NCBI RefSeq assembly: GCF_009696045.1
Contig: NZ_VUMT01000001.1
Coordinates: 186,001 to 250,000 of the forward strand
Reading direction: 5' to 3'
From: Velocimicrobium porci
GTDB taxonomy: Bacteria > Bacillota > Clostridia > Lachnospirales > Lachnospiraceae
Length of the DNA: 64,000 bases
A model generated the notes under the pieces. That model saw only the letters and a list, made by a program, of their open reading frames with translations, ran no database searches and had not been told where the DNA came from. Numbering within the stretch: position 1 is the stretch's first letter; every line of letters begins with the position of its first letter. A program made the translations under genes and the position numbers. Shown in pieces: positions 43,639 to 51,906 of this stretch.

Positions 43639-44649
43639 TTACTTCAGACACGAATAAATTGCATTCAGCAAGCTATACTTTCCATTTGAAGAGTCTTGCG
43701 TAATTTCCCAAATCATAACACCGCCAAAATTGTCCAAAGCATAATTTGTCTTTTTCTTTATTGTATTCACACCATTATAATACACTTTTGTTCCATTAAA
43801 GGTTGCAGTATCCGATTTATACGCATTTTTATCTGCTTCCAATAACTCTTCATATGTAGCCCAAGTTGGTCTTCCATAAAACGGAACTCCAAGTACAATC
43901 TTCCCGGCCGGTACTCCTCTCTTCTTTTTCCAATAGTTACCACATTTTTTTGCATAAGAATATGGTGAATGATATCTTCCATCTCCCCCATCATATGCCA
44001 TTACATTTATCCAGTCTAGTTCATTTAAAACCTTATCTGTTTGTGCCTTCGAATCATAATAAGCCGCTCCTAATTGATTTACTCCACCTAATATAGCTGC
44101 TGTAAACAATTTATCCTGACTATGAAGCTTTTTACCTAAATATAACATAAAGGCTTCATACTGATTCTTAGTTGTATCCGTTCTTGGATGCTCCCAATCC
44201 ATATCAATTCCATCAAACCCATACTTGTTACACATATTAATAATTGACTTTGCCAATTTTGCCCGTTTTTTTTCTGTATTCGTTGCTTCTTTAAAAACCG
44301 GTTCCAGTTCAGCATCATTATAACTCCATCCACCTACTGACAGTAACACCTTTACTTTTTGTTTATGTGCCTCTTTTATCAATTGCTTTGCCAGCTCCTC
44401 CTGCTCCAATTTTCTTAAATTTCCCTCTCTTGTCGGAATTGCAAACGCATAATTCACATGTGTAACCTTATTAAACTGTAATTTCCTTAACTGATTTCCT
44501 TTCCAATATGGATAATAGGCAACTACTTTAAAATTTTTTTTTTCATTTTGATTCGCTTCCGATTTGTTCGATAATACAACCATACATACACTTGTAGCAA
44601 TTACCAGAACAGCAACTAAACCTGTAAGCATTTTTTTTCGATTATTCAT
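43639..44649 (-). CDS. Glycoside hydrolase family 18 (chitinase-like) protein
   Basis: A 336-aa exported or membrane-anchored GH18 enzyme. An N-terminal hydrophobic segment (about 9-26) precedes a TIM barrel with FKVVAYYPYWKGNQLRKLQ, LLSVGGWSYNDAELEPV, the catalytic FDGIDMDWEHPRTD (DxxDxDxE) and INVMAYDGGDG. The barrel ends with GGVMIWEITQDSSNGKYSLL. GH18 proteins cut chitin or peptidoglycan-like glycans; substrate here is unknown. Confidence 0.9.
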   Translation of the reverse strand: MNNRKKMLTGLVAVLVIATSVCMVVLSNKSEANQNEKKNFKVVAYYPYWKGNQLRKLQFNKVTHVNYAFAIPTREGNLRKLEQEELAKQLIKEAHKQKVKVLLSVGGWSYNDAELEPVFKEATNTEKKRAKLAKSIINMCNKYGFDGIDMDWEHPRTDTTKNQYEAFMLYLGKKLHSQDKLFTAAILGGVNQLGAAYYDSKAQTDKVLNELDWINVMAYDGGDGRYHSPYSYAKKCGNYWKKKRGVPAGKIVLGVPFYGRPTWATYEELLEADKNAYKSDTATFNGTKVYYNGVNTIKKKTNYALDNFGGVMIWEITQDSSNGKYSLLNAIYSCLK

Positions 44650-44816
44650 ATTATCTCCCCTTATCTTATTTATATTATGATGTTTATTTTGACCCCTGAT
44701 ACCTACGGATGACTACGCACTTTGTGGTATCATATTATAACTATTTTTATTCTACCATATATTATACAGTTTTGGAAAAATTTCTTTTGCTTTCTCAAAA
44801 AACGCTTGACTTTACT

Positions 44817-44845
44817 TTGGTAGCGTGTTAGCATGTTAGCATAAT
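44817..44845 (+). promoter_or_regulatory. Candidate promoter of the amino acid ABC operon
   Basis: TTGGTA (44817-44822) and CATAAT (44840-44845) with a 17-bp spacer. An alternative TTGACT (44806-44811) lies upstream. A direct repeat GTTAGCAT (about 44827-44842) overlaps the spacer and could be an operator. Confidence 0.55.
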
Positions 44846-44880
44846 AACTTGACTAAAGCACAGCAAAGGAGATAGCATTT

Positions 44881-45672
44881 ATGAAAAAATTAACAGTATT
44901 TTTACTTACATTAGCAATAGCTTTATCACTTACTGCATGCGGAGGTACTTCCGGCTCTACGAATCAGACAGATATGGAATACGTAAAAGAGAAAGGAACC
45001 CTAGTTGTTGGTATAACTAACTTTGCCCCGATGGACTATAAAGGCACTTCTGGCGAATGGATTGGATTTGATGCAGATATGGCAGGTGCATTTGCAAAGT
45101 CCCTTGGTGTTGAGGTCAAATTCGTTGAGATTGACTGGGATAATAAAGTTCTGGAACTTGACGGAAAAACAATCGACTGTGTCTGGAATGGTATGACACT
45201 TACTCCTGAAGTTACAAACTCAATGGAATGCTCTAATGCTTATTGCAACAACGCACAGGTCGTTATCGTTCCTTCCAATATGTTTGATAAATACCAGACT
45301 GTGGATGACCTTACTGATTTAGCATTTGCGGCCGAAGCAGGGAGTGCCGGAGAAGCCGCACTCAACGAACTGGAACTAAACGTTACTCCTGTAAAAACCC
45401 AGTCAGATGCCCTCATGGAAGTAGCAGCCGGAACCTCTGATGCAGCAGTCATCGATTCACTCATGGCAGCCGCTATGGTTGGTAAAGGGACCAGTTACTC
45501 GGACCTGACTTATACAGTAGCACTTAAAAATGAAGAATATGGCGTCGGTTTTCGTAAAGGTTCTGACCTTGCAGACGCTCTCAATGATTTCATTGCAGCA
45601 AGCTATGCAGATGGTTCTATGTTAAAATGTGCAGAATCTTATGGAGTTCAGGCAACTCTCATTGAACAATAA
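44881..45672 (+). CDS. Amino acid ABC transporter substrate-binding lipoprotein
   Basis: Captures polar amino acids outside the membrane. The 263-aa precursor has a signal peptide with lipobox LTAC at residues 17-20, giving a lipid-anchored Cys20. The SBP_bac_3 fold shows VVGITNFAPMDYKG near 42 and IDWDNKVLELDGKTIDCVWNGM near 83, with the end GVGFRKGSDLADALNDFI. RBS AAAGGAG is 8 nt upstream. Substrate is not determinable; the membrane partners follow. Confidence 0.95.
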   Translation: MKKLTVFLLTLAIALSLTACGGTSGSTNQTDMEYVKEKGTLVVGITNFAPMDYKGTSGEWIGFDADMAGAFAKSLGVEVKFVEIDWDNKVLELDGKTIDCVWNGMTLTPEVTNSMECSNAYCNNAQVVIVPSNMFDKYQTVDDLTDLAFAAEAGSAGEAALNELELNVTPVKTQSDALMEVAAGTSDAAVIDSLMAAAMVGKGTSYSDLTYTVALKNEEYGVGFRKGSDLADALNDFIAASYADGSMLKCAESYGVQATLIEQ

Positions 45673-45687
45673 AACATATCAGAAAGA

Positions 45688-46386
45688 ATGGAAAGTATTA
45701 TGAAACAAATATTAGAACAACTGCCGATCGTCATTGGTGCTTTGAATGTCGGCTTTATACAAACCTTAAAACTATTTTTCATCACGCTTATTGGTGCATT
45801 TCCTCTTGGACTTATTGTTGCATTTGGAGCAATGTCCCATTTCAAGCCACTTAGTTATTTTACAAGAATTATCGTCTGGATTGTAAGAGGTACCCCTCTG
45901 ATGCTTCAGCTTTTAATCATTTACTACTTCCCTGGCCTGGTTCTGAATACACCAATCTGGGGAAGCGGTGAATCGGGACGATTCGCAGCCGCTTCAATCT
46001 CTTTTATTTTCAACTACGCCTGCTACTTTTCCGAAATTTACCGCGGAGGAATTCAAAGCGTTCCCGTTGGGCAACAAGAAGCCGGTCTGGTGCTTGGTAT
46101 GACAAGAAGTCAGATTTTCTTCAAAATAACCCTGCTTCAAATGCTCAAACGTATCGTTCCGCCAATGTCAAATGAAATCATTACGCTTGTAAAGGATACT
46201 TCCCTTTCCCGTATCATCGCACTTCAGGAAATCATCTGGGCAGGTCAGGCATTTATGAAAGGCTCACAGGGTATTTCCGGTGCTATCTGGCCATTATTCT
46301 TTACTGGTGTATATTACTTAATTTTCAACGGTATCCTTACGATTCTTCTCGGACGTTTGGAGAAAAAACTGGATTATTTCCGATAG
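45688..46386 (+). CDS. Amino acid ABC transporter permease
   Basis: HisM-type inner membrane permease of 232 aa with about five helices. The EAA-like cytoplasmic loop QQEAGLVLGMTRSQIFFKITLLQ near 130 is cited by its landmark EAGLVLGMTRSQ and contacts the ATPase. A second in-frame ATG at 45700 has GGAAAG 4 nt upstream and is an equally plausible start. It lies between the binding protein and the ATPase. Confidence 0.93.
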   Translation: MESIMKQILEQLPIVIGALNVGFIQTLKLFFITLIGAFPLGLIVAFGAMSHFKPLSYFTRIIVWIVRGTPLMLQLLIIYYFPGLVLNTPIWGSGESGRFAAASISFIFNYACYFSEIYRGGIQSVPVGQQEAGLVLGMTRSQIFFKITLLQMLKRIVPPMSNEIITLVKDTSLSRIIALQEIIWAGQAFMKGSQGISGAIWPLFFTGVYYLIFNGILTILLGRLEKKLDYFR

Positions 46387-46400
46387 GAGGAGCATAAAAC

Positions 46401-47180
46401 ATGGCAATTTTAGAAGTACATAATATTTACAAAAATTTTGGCGGAAATGAAATATTAAAAAATATTAGCTTTTCTTTGGAAAAAGGGCAGGTTGTTTCTA
46501 TCATAGGATCATCCGGAAGCGGAAAGACAACACTCCTTCGATGTCTCAATTTTTTGGAGCAGCCAGACAAAGGCATTATCAAGGTAAATAACGAAATTCT
46601 ATTCAATGCAGATGATCCGAAAACTCAGCTAGAATCTGAAATTCGCAAAAAGAGATTGCATTTTGGTCTGGTATTTCAGTCTTTTAATTTATTTCCACAG
46701 TACACAGCTCTACAGAATGTAATGCTTGCAAAAGAACTTCTTGCCAAAGAATTGCCGGATTATAAGAAACATAAAACAGAAATTCGGAAAGAGATTAAAA
46801 CGGAAGCCGTTCGTTTACTAAATCAGATGGGACTTTCGGCTCGAATAAACAATTATCCGCACCAACTTTCCGGTGGACAATGTCAGCGAGTTGCAATCGC
46901 AAGGTCTTTAGCACTTCATCCGGATATCCTCTGCTTTGATGAACCTACTTCTGCCCTTGACCCTGAACTTACCGGCGAAGTATTAAAAGTTATCAAAGAA
47001 CTGGCAGTTCAAAATACTACTATGGTCATTGTTACTCACGAAATGGCGTTTGCAAAAGAAGTTTCTGACCATGTTATTTTTATGGATAATGGTTGTATTC
47101 TGGAACAGGGTGACCCGATTCAAGTATTTGAAAACGCAAAAGAAGAACGAACGAAAAATTTTCTCGCACACATTCATTGA
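46401..47180 (+). CDS. Amino acid ABC transporter ATP-binding protein
   Basis: A 259-aa ATPase of the GlnQ/HisP family. Walker [15 protein letters not shown] near 36, Q-loop [18 protein letters not shown] near 88, signature [15 protein letters not shown] near 154, Walker [13 protein letters not shown] near 173 and H-loop VTHE near 210. An insertion of about 15 residues ([15 protein letters not shown]) lies before the signature. The start has GGAGG 10 nt upstream. It completes the importer operon. Confidence 0.95.
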   Translation: MAILEVHNIYKNFGGNEILKNISFSLEKGQVVSIIGSSGSGKTTLLRCLNFLEQPDKGIIKVNNEILFNADDPKTQLESEIRKKRLHFGLVFQSFNLFPQYTALQNVMLAKELLAKELPDYKKHKTEIRKEIKTEAVRLLNQMGLSARINNYPHQLSGGQCQRVAIARSLALHPDILCFDEPTSALDPELTGEVLKVIKELAVQNTTMVIVTHEMAFAKEVSDHVIFMDNGCILEQGDPIQVFENAKEERTKNFLAHIH

Positions 47181-47237
47181 TATGTGGTTAAACTCTCAAA
47201 TTAAAATACTATTCCGTTTGTAGGCTCAAAAAATTTT

Positions 47238-47282
47238 AAAAGGCACCACACAATTAAAATCATTAATTGTATGATGCCTTTT
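47238..47282. terminator. Bidirectional terminator after the amino acid ABC operon
   Basis: AAAAGGCA / TGCCTTTT closes over an inner ACAATTAA / TTAATTGT stem. Plus-strand T-rich AAGATTTTTTT follows. The anti-sigma gene converges at 47308. Confidence 0.75.
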
Positions 47283-47307
47283 AAGATTTTTTTGGAATCT
47301 TTCTATC

Positions 47308-48183
47308 TTATTTTAAAATATTCTCAATAACCTGATTTGGAATTTCAAACTCCGGGCACCCCATATAGCCGGGTGCAACCTCATATTCATCAAATGCAAT
47401 AACAAGATTGCCAGACTTATTAAAATAAAAATTTTGATTCTTTTTTATTTTTTGAAAATCATATTCCGGCATATCTTCACTATCTAAGAAATATGTTTTC
47501 TCTTCATCTTTCATCTGCTTTCTCATTTCCTTTTTTATATAATCCGTAATGATTGAAACATAATCTGCATTTTCCTTAAATAAATCTTTCAATTCTAAAA
47601 CTTTTCCTGTTTCTTTGTCAAGATGATAATAACGAACAGTTTCAACCGCACTTGCCATTGTTTCAACTGCTGTTATTTTAAGACTAAATAGTTTATCATT
47701 ATCTGTAATAACATCATATGATACGTCCAACGCCTCATGTTCCCCATTCTTTTCCATGTCTTCATTAAATGATGCTATCAATTTATCAGTATAAGCCTTG
47801 ATGTCCTTATTTACCTTTTTTACGCCTTCCGAGGCTTCTTTGTTTTTATTCGTTTCAATCTGCGGAACTTTTACATCTGCTTCCATTGTTCCTTGTTTGA
47901 CTTCATAACGATTAAACGTAACAACCTTTACAATATTTCCAATCACAGGGATTTTTTCCATCGCCTGCGCCACAGATTGGTTTGTATTAGGAAGAACAAT
48001 AAAGACTACAGATGCTGCTACAACAGACACTGCCCAGTTCCTCACCGCTTTCTTTTTACTTGCCCTCTTTTTCTCCATTTTTGCCATATCAATTCCCTGT
48101 TGAATTCGGTTCAAACATGCTTCTGGAATTTCTATGTTATCATATTCTTGTTTCATTTCCTTTAATTCGTCTTTTAGATTCAT
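47308..48183 (-). CDS. rsiV: RsiV-like membrane anti-sigma factor
   Basis: A 291-aa type II membrane protein. A short cytoplasmic anti-sigma region (1-45) precedes a transmembrane helix (about 48-66, AVSVVAASVVFIVLP). The extracellular part resembles DUF4179/DUF3298, with FSLKITAVETMASAVETVRYYH (landmarks LKITAVET and RYYHLDKETGKVLELKDLF) and an ending GYMGCPEFEIPNQVI. B. subtilis RsiV of similar size binds lysozyme through its DUF3298 domain. Its partner sigma gene lies 16 bp upstream. Lysozyme sensing here is inference. Confidence 0.82.
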   Translation of the reverse strand: MNLKDELKEMKQEYDNIEIPEACLNRIQQGIDMAKMEKKRASKKKAVRNWAVSVVAASVVFIVLPNTNQSVAQAMEKIPVIGNIVKVVTFNRYEVKQGTMEADVKVPQIETNKNKEASEGVKKVNKDIKAYTDKLIASFNEDMEKNGEHEALDVSYDVITDNDKLFSLKITAVETMASAVETVRYYHLDKETGKVLELKDLFKENADYVSIITDYIKKEMRKQMKDEEKTYFLDSEDMPEYDFQKIKKNQNFYFNKSGNLVIAFDEYEVAPGYMGCPEFEIPNQVIENILK

Positions 48184-48199
48184 GGCGTATCCTCCTTCT

Positions 48200-48670
48200 C
48201 TAAACTTCCAATTGTACTCTAAGCTTCTTTAATGCCCTATATAACCTTGATTTCACCGTATTCACATTTTCATTCGTAATCGCTGCTATCTCATCTAGTT
48301 TTAATTCTTCAAAATATTTTAATACAACAACGCTTTTATCTTCCGGATCAAGCCGTTCAATCGCCTGCTTCAAATCATATTCCTCATACTTATCATAAAC
48401 ACCGGTATCTTCCTCATATACCTCCAGCGATTCCTTCTGCCTGCTGCGTAATAAATCGACTGCTGTATTTATTACAATCCGGTAAATCCAAGTATCAATG
48501 TATTCCTCTTTTTTTATGCTATCACTTTTTAAAATTGCTTTGTATGCACTCTCCTGTACAATATCTAACGCATCTGCCTCGTTGTGTGCATAACTATATG
48601 CTAATCTATAATATTTATCATAATGTTCAATTAATTTCTTTTGTACTGCTTCTTCCATCTTTCGTTTCAT
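48200..48670 (-). CDS. sigV: SigV-like ECF sigma factor
   Basis: A 156-aa ECF sigma factor. Region 2 is HNEADALDIVQESAYKAIL and IYRIVINTAVDLLRSR (about residues 29-77); region 4 is ELKLDEIAAITNENVNTVKSRLY (about 125-147). It is followed 16 bp downstream by a DUF3298 anti-sigma gene, the arrangement of sigV-rsiV, and preceded by a promoter of matching type at 48732-48758. The regulon is unknown. Confidence 0.85.
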   Translation of the reverse strand: MKRKMEEAVQKKLIEHYDKYYRLAYSYAHNEADALDIVQESAYKAILKSDSIKKEEYIDTWIYRIVINTAVDLLRSRQKESLEVYEEDTGVYDKYEEYDLKQAIERLDPEDKSVVVLKYFEELKLDEIAAITNENVNTVKSRLYRALKKLRVQLEV

Positions 48671-48731
48671 ATTTCCGACTCATCTTCCCTTCCATATGGA
48701 TTATATACTTTCTTTTTGTTTGCATCTATTA

Positions 48732-48758
48732 GACGCAATTAAAATAAAAAAAGTTTCA
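48732..48758 (-). promoter_or_regulatory. ECF-type promoter of the sigV-rsiV operon
   Basis: TGAAAC (48753-48758) and CGTC (48732-48735) on the minus strand with a 17-bp spacer. This matches the TGAAAC...CGTC pattern of sigma-V/sigma-W promoters and supports positive autoregulation. Confidence 0.75.
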
Positions 48759-48783
48759 CTCATTTTATCAATTTCTTCTACTG

Positions 48784-48812
48784 AAAAAAATGGACTGCTA
48801 CCTGCAGTCCAT
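48784..48812 (-). terminator. Terminator of the diguanylate cyclase gene
   Basis: ATGGACTGC / GCAGTCCAT (48790-48812) with seven T on the minus strand (48784-48790). The stop codon lies in the loop. Confidence 0.85.
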
Positions 48813-50243
48813 TTCCAACAATTTATACATCAATGAAGAAACGATTTTGCCAACTGTATGAATCGCATTGATTTCTCTCTGCGTCCATAACCTCTTTGCT
48901 TTACAATAATTCAAACCTAAAATTCCAATTACCTTTCCTTTTCGTTGAATTAAAACTTGAAGCATTGTTTCAACATTTTTATCCTTGATTTGTTCTTTAT
49001 ACTTTTCTTCTAGGAGCTCTATATTCGTACAATAAAAAATCCCATTTTTATTAAAATACTTCCGATAAGACTTACCTTCTAAATCCGGCTCAAACATTTT
49101 TACTAATACCGTTTCCTTCGTTCGATAAACTGAAATACCCATTTCTGCTAATTCTTTATTATAACAATAAACATATGCACTGTTTACGCAAAACGTTTCG
49201 ATGAATAATGATAGAATCCGTTCCACCGCCTGTTTCGCACTTTCTTCTTCGTTTGCTATATCAATGGCACGGTCTATTAAAAGTTTTAGGTAAGTAAATC
49301 CATCATTTCCGATTCGATTTTCCGTAAACTCTCTCTTTTTTCCTTCTTCACAATTATAAGGTAAAAACTTCATACCCGTTTCATAAAAGAAATATCCGTT
49401 TTTTCCGCTTGTTTTAACTCTATATAAAGCAATATCCGCATGATTAAATATTTCATCAAATTCCTCATTTTCTTCTGCTATAGCAATTCCGACACTAAGT
49501 GTCATCGGACATCTGGCATCACCCTTATTATAAAACTCCTCTACTTTCTCACATAACTGTCTTGCCTTTTCTTCATATACACTTATATCGCTTTCCTGAT
49601 AAGCAAAAACAAGGAATTCATCTCCCCCTATCCTGCTTATCACTGCATTTTCTAAAAATACAGATTGAATAATTTCCGCAATCTCAATTAACAGTGCATC
49701 TCCTAACAAATGTCCCATTGAATCATTAACTAATTTAAAGTTATCTAAATCAATTAAAAACATCGCTCCCTTACAACATTTGTCTAAAAATTTAATCTCC
49801 GATTTTAATTTTTCTTCTAATCCATTCCGATTATACGTCTTTGTTAAAGGATCAATAAATGCCTTTTTTTCCAATTCTTGTACTGTTTCTGCTTCTAATT
49901 TCAGACTTCTTAAAACTCCGTGAATAACCTGATGATCTTTTCGTATCTTTCCTTTTATATTATAATAGTCATACCGCTCTTCTGTATTTTTAATCTGCAA
50001 TCGTGATTCAAAACTTGAATTTTCCAAACAGATACTATGGCAAAGCTTTAATATTTCAGTCTGAAACCCTTCATCCAATAGTTTTCCATTCTTCACATTT
50101 TCTAAAAAATGTTCTGTTTTATCCCCCAGTGGAATACACATTCTACTTTTTCCAAATAGATTTAGTGTATCTGAAACAATATCATAGCTGAATGGGATTG
50201 CCTCCATCAGCTCTGACACGTCTTCCCTAAATAAACTCAACAT
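48798..50243 (-). CDS. GGDEF diguanylate cyclase with C-terminal GAF-like domain
   Basis: Synthesises cyclic di-GMP. The 481-aa protein has an unrecognised N-terminal helical region (1-125), a GGDEF domain (about 130-295) with DPLTKTYNRNGLEEKL, DLDNFKLVNDSMGHLLGDALL and the active-site RIGGDEFLVFA, and a GAF-like C-terminal domain (about 315-475). The inhibitory RxxD site is absent (the position reads LENA), so feedback by c-di-GMP is unlikely. It lacks a transmembrane segment and is therefore cytoplasmic. Confidence 0.9.
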   Translation of the reverse strand: MLSLFREDVSELMEAIPFSYDIVSDTLNLFGKSRMCIPLGDKTEHFLENVKNGKLLDEGFQTEILKLCHSICLENSSFESRLQIKNTEERYDYYNIKGKIRKDHQVIHGVLRSLKLEAETVQELEKKAFIDPLTKTYNRNGLEEKLKSEIKFLDKCCKGAMFLIDLDNFKLVNDSMGHLLGDALLIEIAEIIQSVFLENAVISRIGGDEFLVFAYQESDISVYEEKARQLCEKVEEFYNKGDARCPMTLSVGIAIAEENEEFDEIFNHADIALYRVKTSGKNGYFFYETGMKFLPYNCEEGKKREFTENRIGNDGFTYLKLLIDRAIDIANEEESAKQAVERILSLFIETFCVNSAYVYCYNKELAEMGISVYRTKETVLVKMFEPDLEGKSYRKYFNKNGIFYCTNIELLEEKYKEQIKDKNVETMLQVLIQRKGKVIGILGLNYCKAKRLWTQREINAIHTVGKIVSSLMYKLLEMDCR

Positions 50244-50381
50244 ATTTTATTCCCTCTTTTTTGCTCTCGCTATCGCCTATTAAGCATAATATTAGTACTT
50301 TTTTCCTATTTCGTCAAGAGCATATAAGTCCTTTTACGATTCCTTTTTATTCTTAATAAATACAGAACATATATTTCTTTA

Positions 50382-51227
50382 TTAAGCTCTCTTTGCGGCT
50401 TCTACAACATGAGAAACCAAAACTGATGTAGTTACAGTTCCAACACCTCCAGGCACCGGAGTAATCGAGTCTACAATTGGTTCGACCTCATCAAATTTTA
50501 CGTCTCCACAAAGCTTTCCTGCTTCATTAACATGAATTCCTACATCAATTACAACCTGATCTTTTCGAAAATAGTTTTGATTAAATTCTTCTTTCCTTCC
50601 TGCTGCCACAATTACAATATCCGCCTCTTTTATAACAGCTTCCATATCTTTTGTTTTTGTATGACAAATCGTTACCGTCGCATTCTTTTGAAGTAAAAGC
50701 ATAGCAACCGGTTTTCCCACAACAAGACTTCGTCCTACTACGATTGCCTTTTTGCCTGTAGAATCTATTCCATAAAAATCCAAAATTTCCATACAGGCCT
50801 GTGCCGTACATGGGGCAAACCCTTTCTTTTCACCGGTAAAAACCCCGGTTAATGAACCATTCGTAATTCCATCTACATCTTTCTTTGGTTCAATCGCCTG
50901 GCAAATCCTTTCCTCATTCAAATGCTTTGGAAGAGGTCGAAACAAAAGTACACCATGAATGGAATCATCCTCGTTTATTTTTTTTATTACCTGAAGTAAC
51001 TCATTTTCAGAAACCTGTTCTGGTAAAAGAAATTGAGTTACCTCAACTCCAAGCATATTGCATCTTTTCATTGCTCCCCGTTCATAAGAAATATCCTCTT
51101 CCCGTTCACCAACGCGTATAATTCCTAATTTCGGAATAACTCCCTTTTGCTTTAATACTTCTACCTCTTGTTTTATTGTTTCATTCAGCTTTTCATTTAC
51201 ATTAGCACCTTTCAATAACAAAGCCAA
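50382..51227 (-). CDS. folD: Methylenetetrahydrofolate dehydrogenase/cyclohydrolase FolD
   Basis: Interconverts methylene-, methenyl- and formyl-tetrahydrofolate with NADP. At 281 aa it has LGIIRVGEREEDISYERGAMKRC (landmarks GIIRVGEREEDISYERGA) with the catalytic Lys position replaced within a divergent segment, DVDGITNGSLTGV, and AIVVGRSLVVGKPVAMLLL. The ending PVPGGVGTVTTSVL is diagnostic. It is the last gene of the metF-folC-fchA-folD operon. Confidence 0.93.
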   Translation of the reverse strand: MALLLKGANVNEKLNETIKQEVEVLKQKGVIPKLGIIRVGEREEDISYERGAMKRCNMLGVEVTQFLLPEQVSENELLQVIKKINEDDSIHGVLLFRPLPKHLNEERICQAIEPKKDVDGITNGSLTGVFTGEKKGFAPCTAQACMEILDFYGIDSTGKKAIVVGRSLVVGKPVAMLLLQKNATVTICHTKTKDMEAVIKEADIVIVAAGRKEEFNQNYFRKDQVVIDVGIHVNEAGKLCGDVKFDEVEPIVDSITPVPGGVGTVTTSVLVSHVVEAAKRA

Positions 51228-51259
51228 CTTTTCTACCTCCTTTGCCAGTGTCTATTTAT

Positions 51260-51886
51260 TTAGAATCTTGAACGAACTTCCCAAAAAAGTTCATCCGCCA
51301 GTTTCGAATATTTTTCAAGCATCGCATCAACACGTGCTTCCATTTTTTCTGCATATTCCTTGTCTTTCATACATTTTGTATTAATAAAAACGCTAAGTCC
51401 TGCTCCTTGTAAAGCTGCACGGCAACAGGTAACTCCAACTCCAACATCACTAATCGCCATTTTAGAACCCATTATTAAAAACTTTTTATGCAGCTCGATC
51501 GCCTCACAGCTTTTTTCCATAATTTCCAATGGAACACGACATGCTCCTCTCAATGCTTCTTCCATAACCTCCTCTTTGCGTTTTCTTTCGTCCTCGGTTT
51601 CTTTTGGCAACCGATAAGACTCCAATAAAGGCAAAAACATTTTCGCATCCTCATCAATTAAGGAAAGAAACTCTTGCTGCAATTCCATCGCACGCTCCAA
51701 AAGCTCTTTTAATTCTTGCTCATACGGTTGATATTTCTTCTTGCCAACCGTCAAACTGCCAACCATATTGCCAAGTGCGATTCCTACAGCTCCAACCAAT
51801 GCGACTGCACCACCGCCTCCCGGAACCGGCTCCTTAGAGCCAAGTACTTTTATAAAATCTTCACAAGTTTGTTTTTGAAATTCCAT
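51260..51886 (-). CDS. fchA: Cyclodeaminase/cyclohydrolase family protein (FchA/FTCD-C)
   Basis: A 208-aa all-helical protein of the formiminotransferase-cyclodeaminase C-terminal family. It has VPGGGGAVALVGAVGIALGNMVGSLTVGKKKY at residues 17-48 (landmark VPGGGGAVALVGAVG), EFLSLIDEDAKMFLPLLESYR and GVGVTCCRAALQGAGLSV. In Clostridia the stand-alone form works as methenyl-THF cyclohydrolase (FchA). It lies between folC and folD, so folate one-carbon chemistry fits. Confidence 0.88.
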   Translation of the reverse strand: MEFQKQTCEDFIKVLGSKEPVPGGGGAVALVGAVGIALGNMVGSLTVGKKKYQPYEQELKELLERAMELQQEFLSLIDEDAKMFLPLLESYRLPKETEDERKRKEEVMEEALRGACRVPLEIMEKSCEAIELHKKFLIMGSKMAISDVGVGVTCCRAALQGAGLSVFINTKCMKDKEYAEKMEARVDAMLEKYSKLADELFWEVRSRF

Positions 51887-51906
51887 TATGACCTCCTAAT
51901 AATCAA

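Noticed and set aside
44650-44880. Short gene between the GH18 and amino acid ABC genes
   Set aside because: No plausible ORF with an RBS; the region holds divergent promoters.
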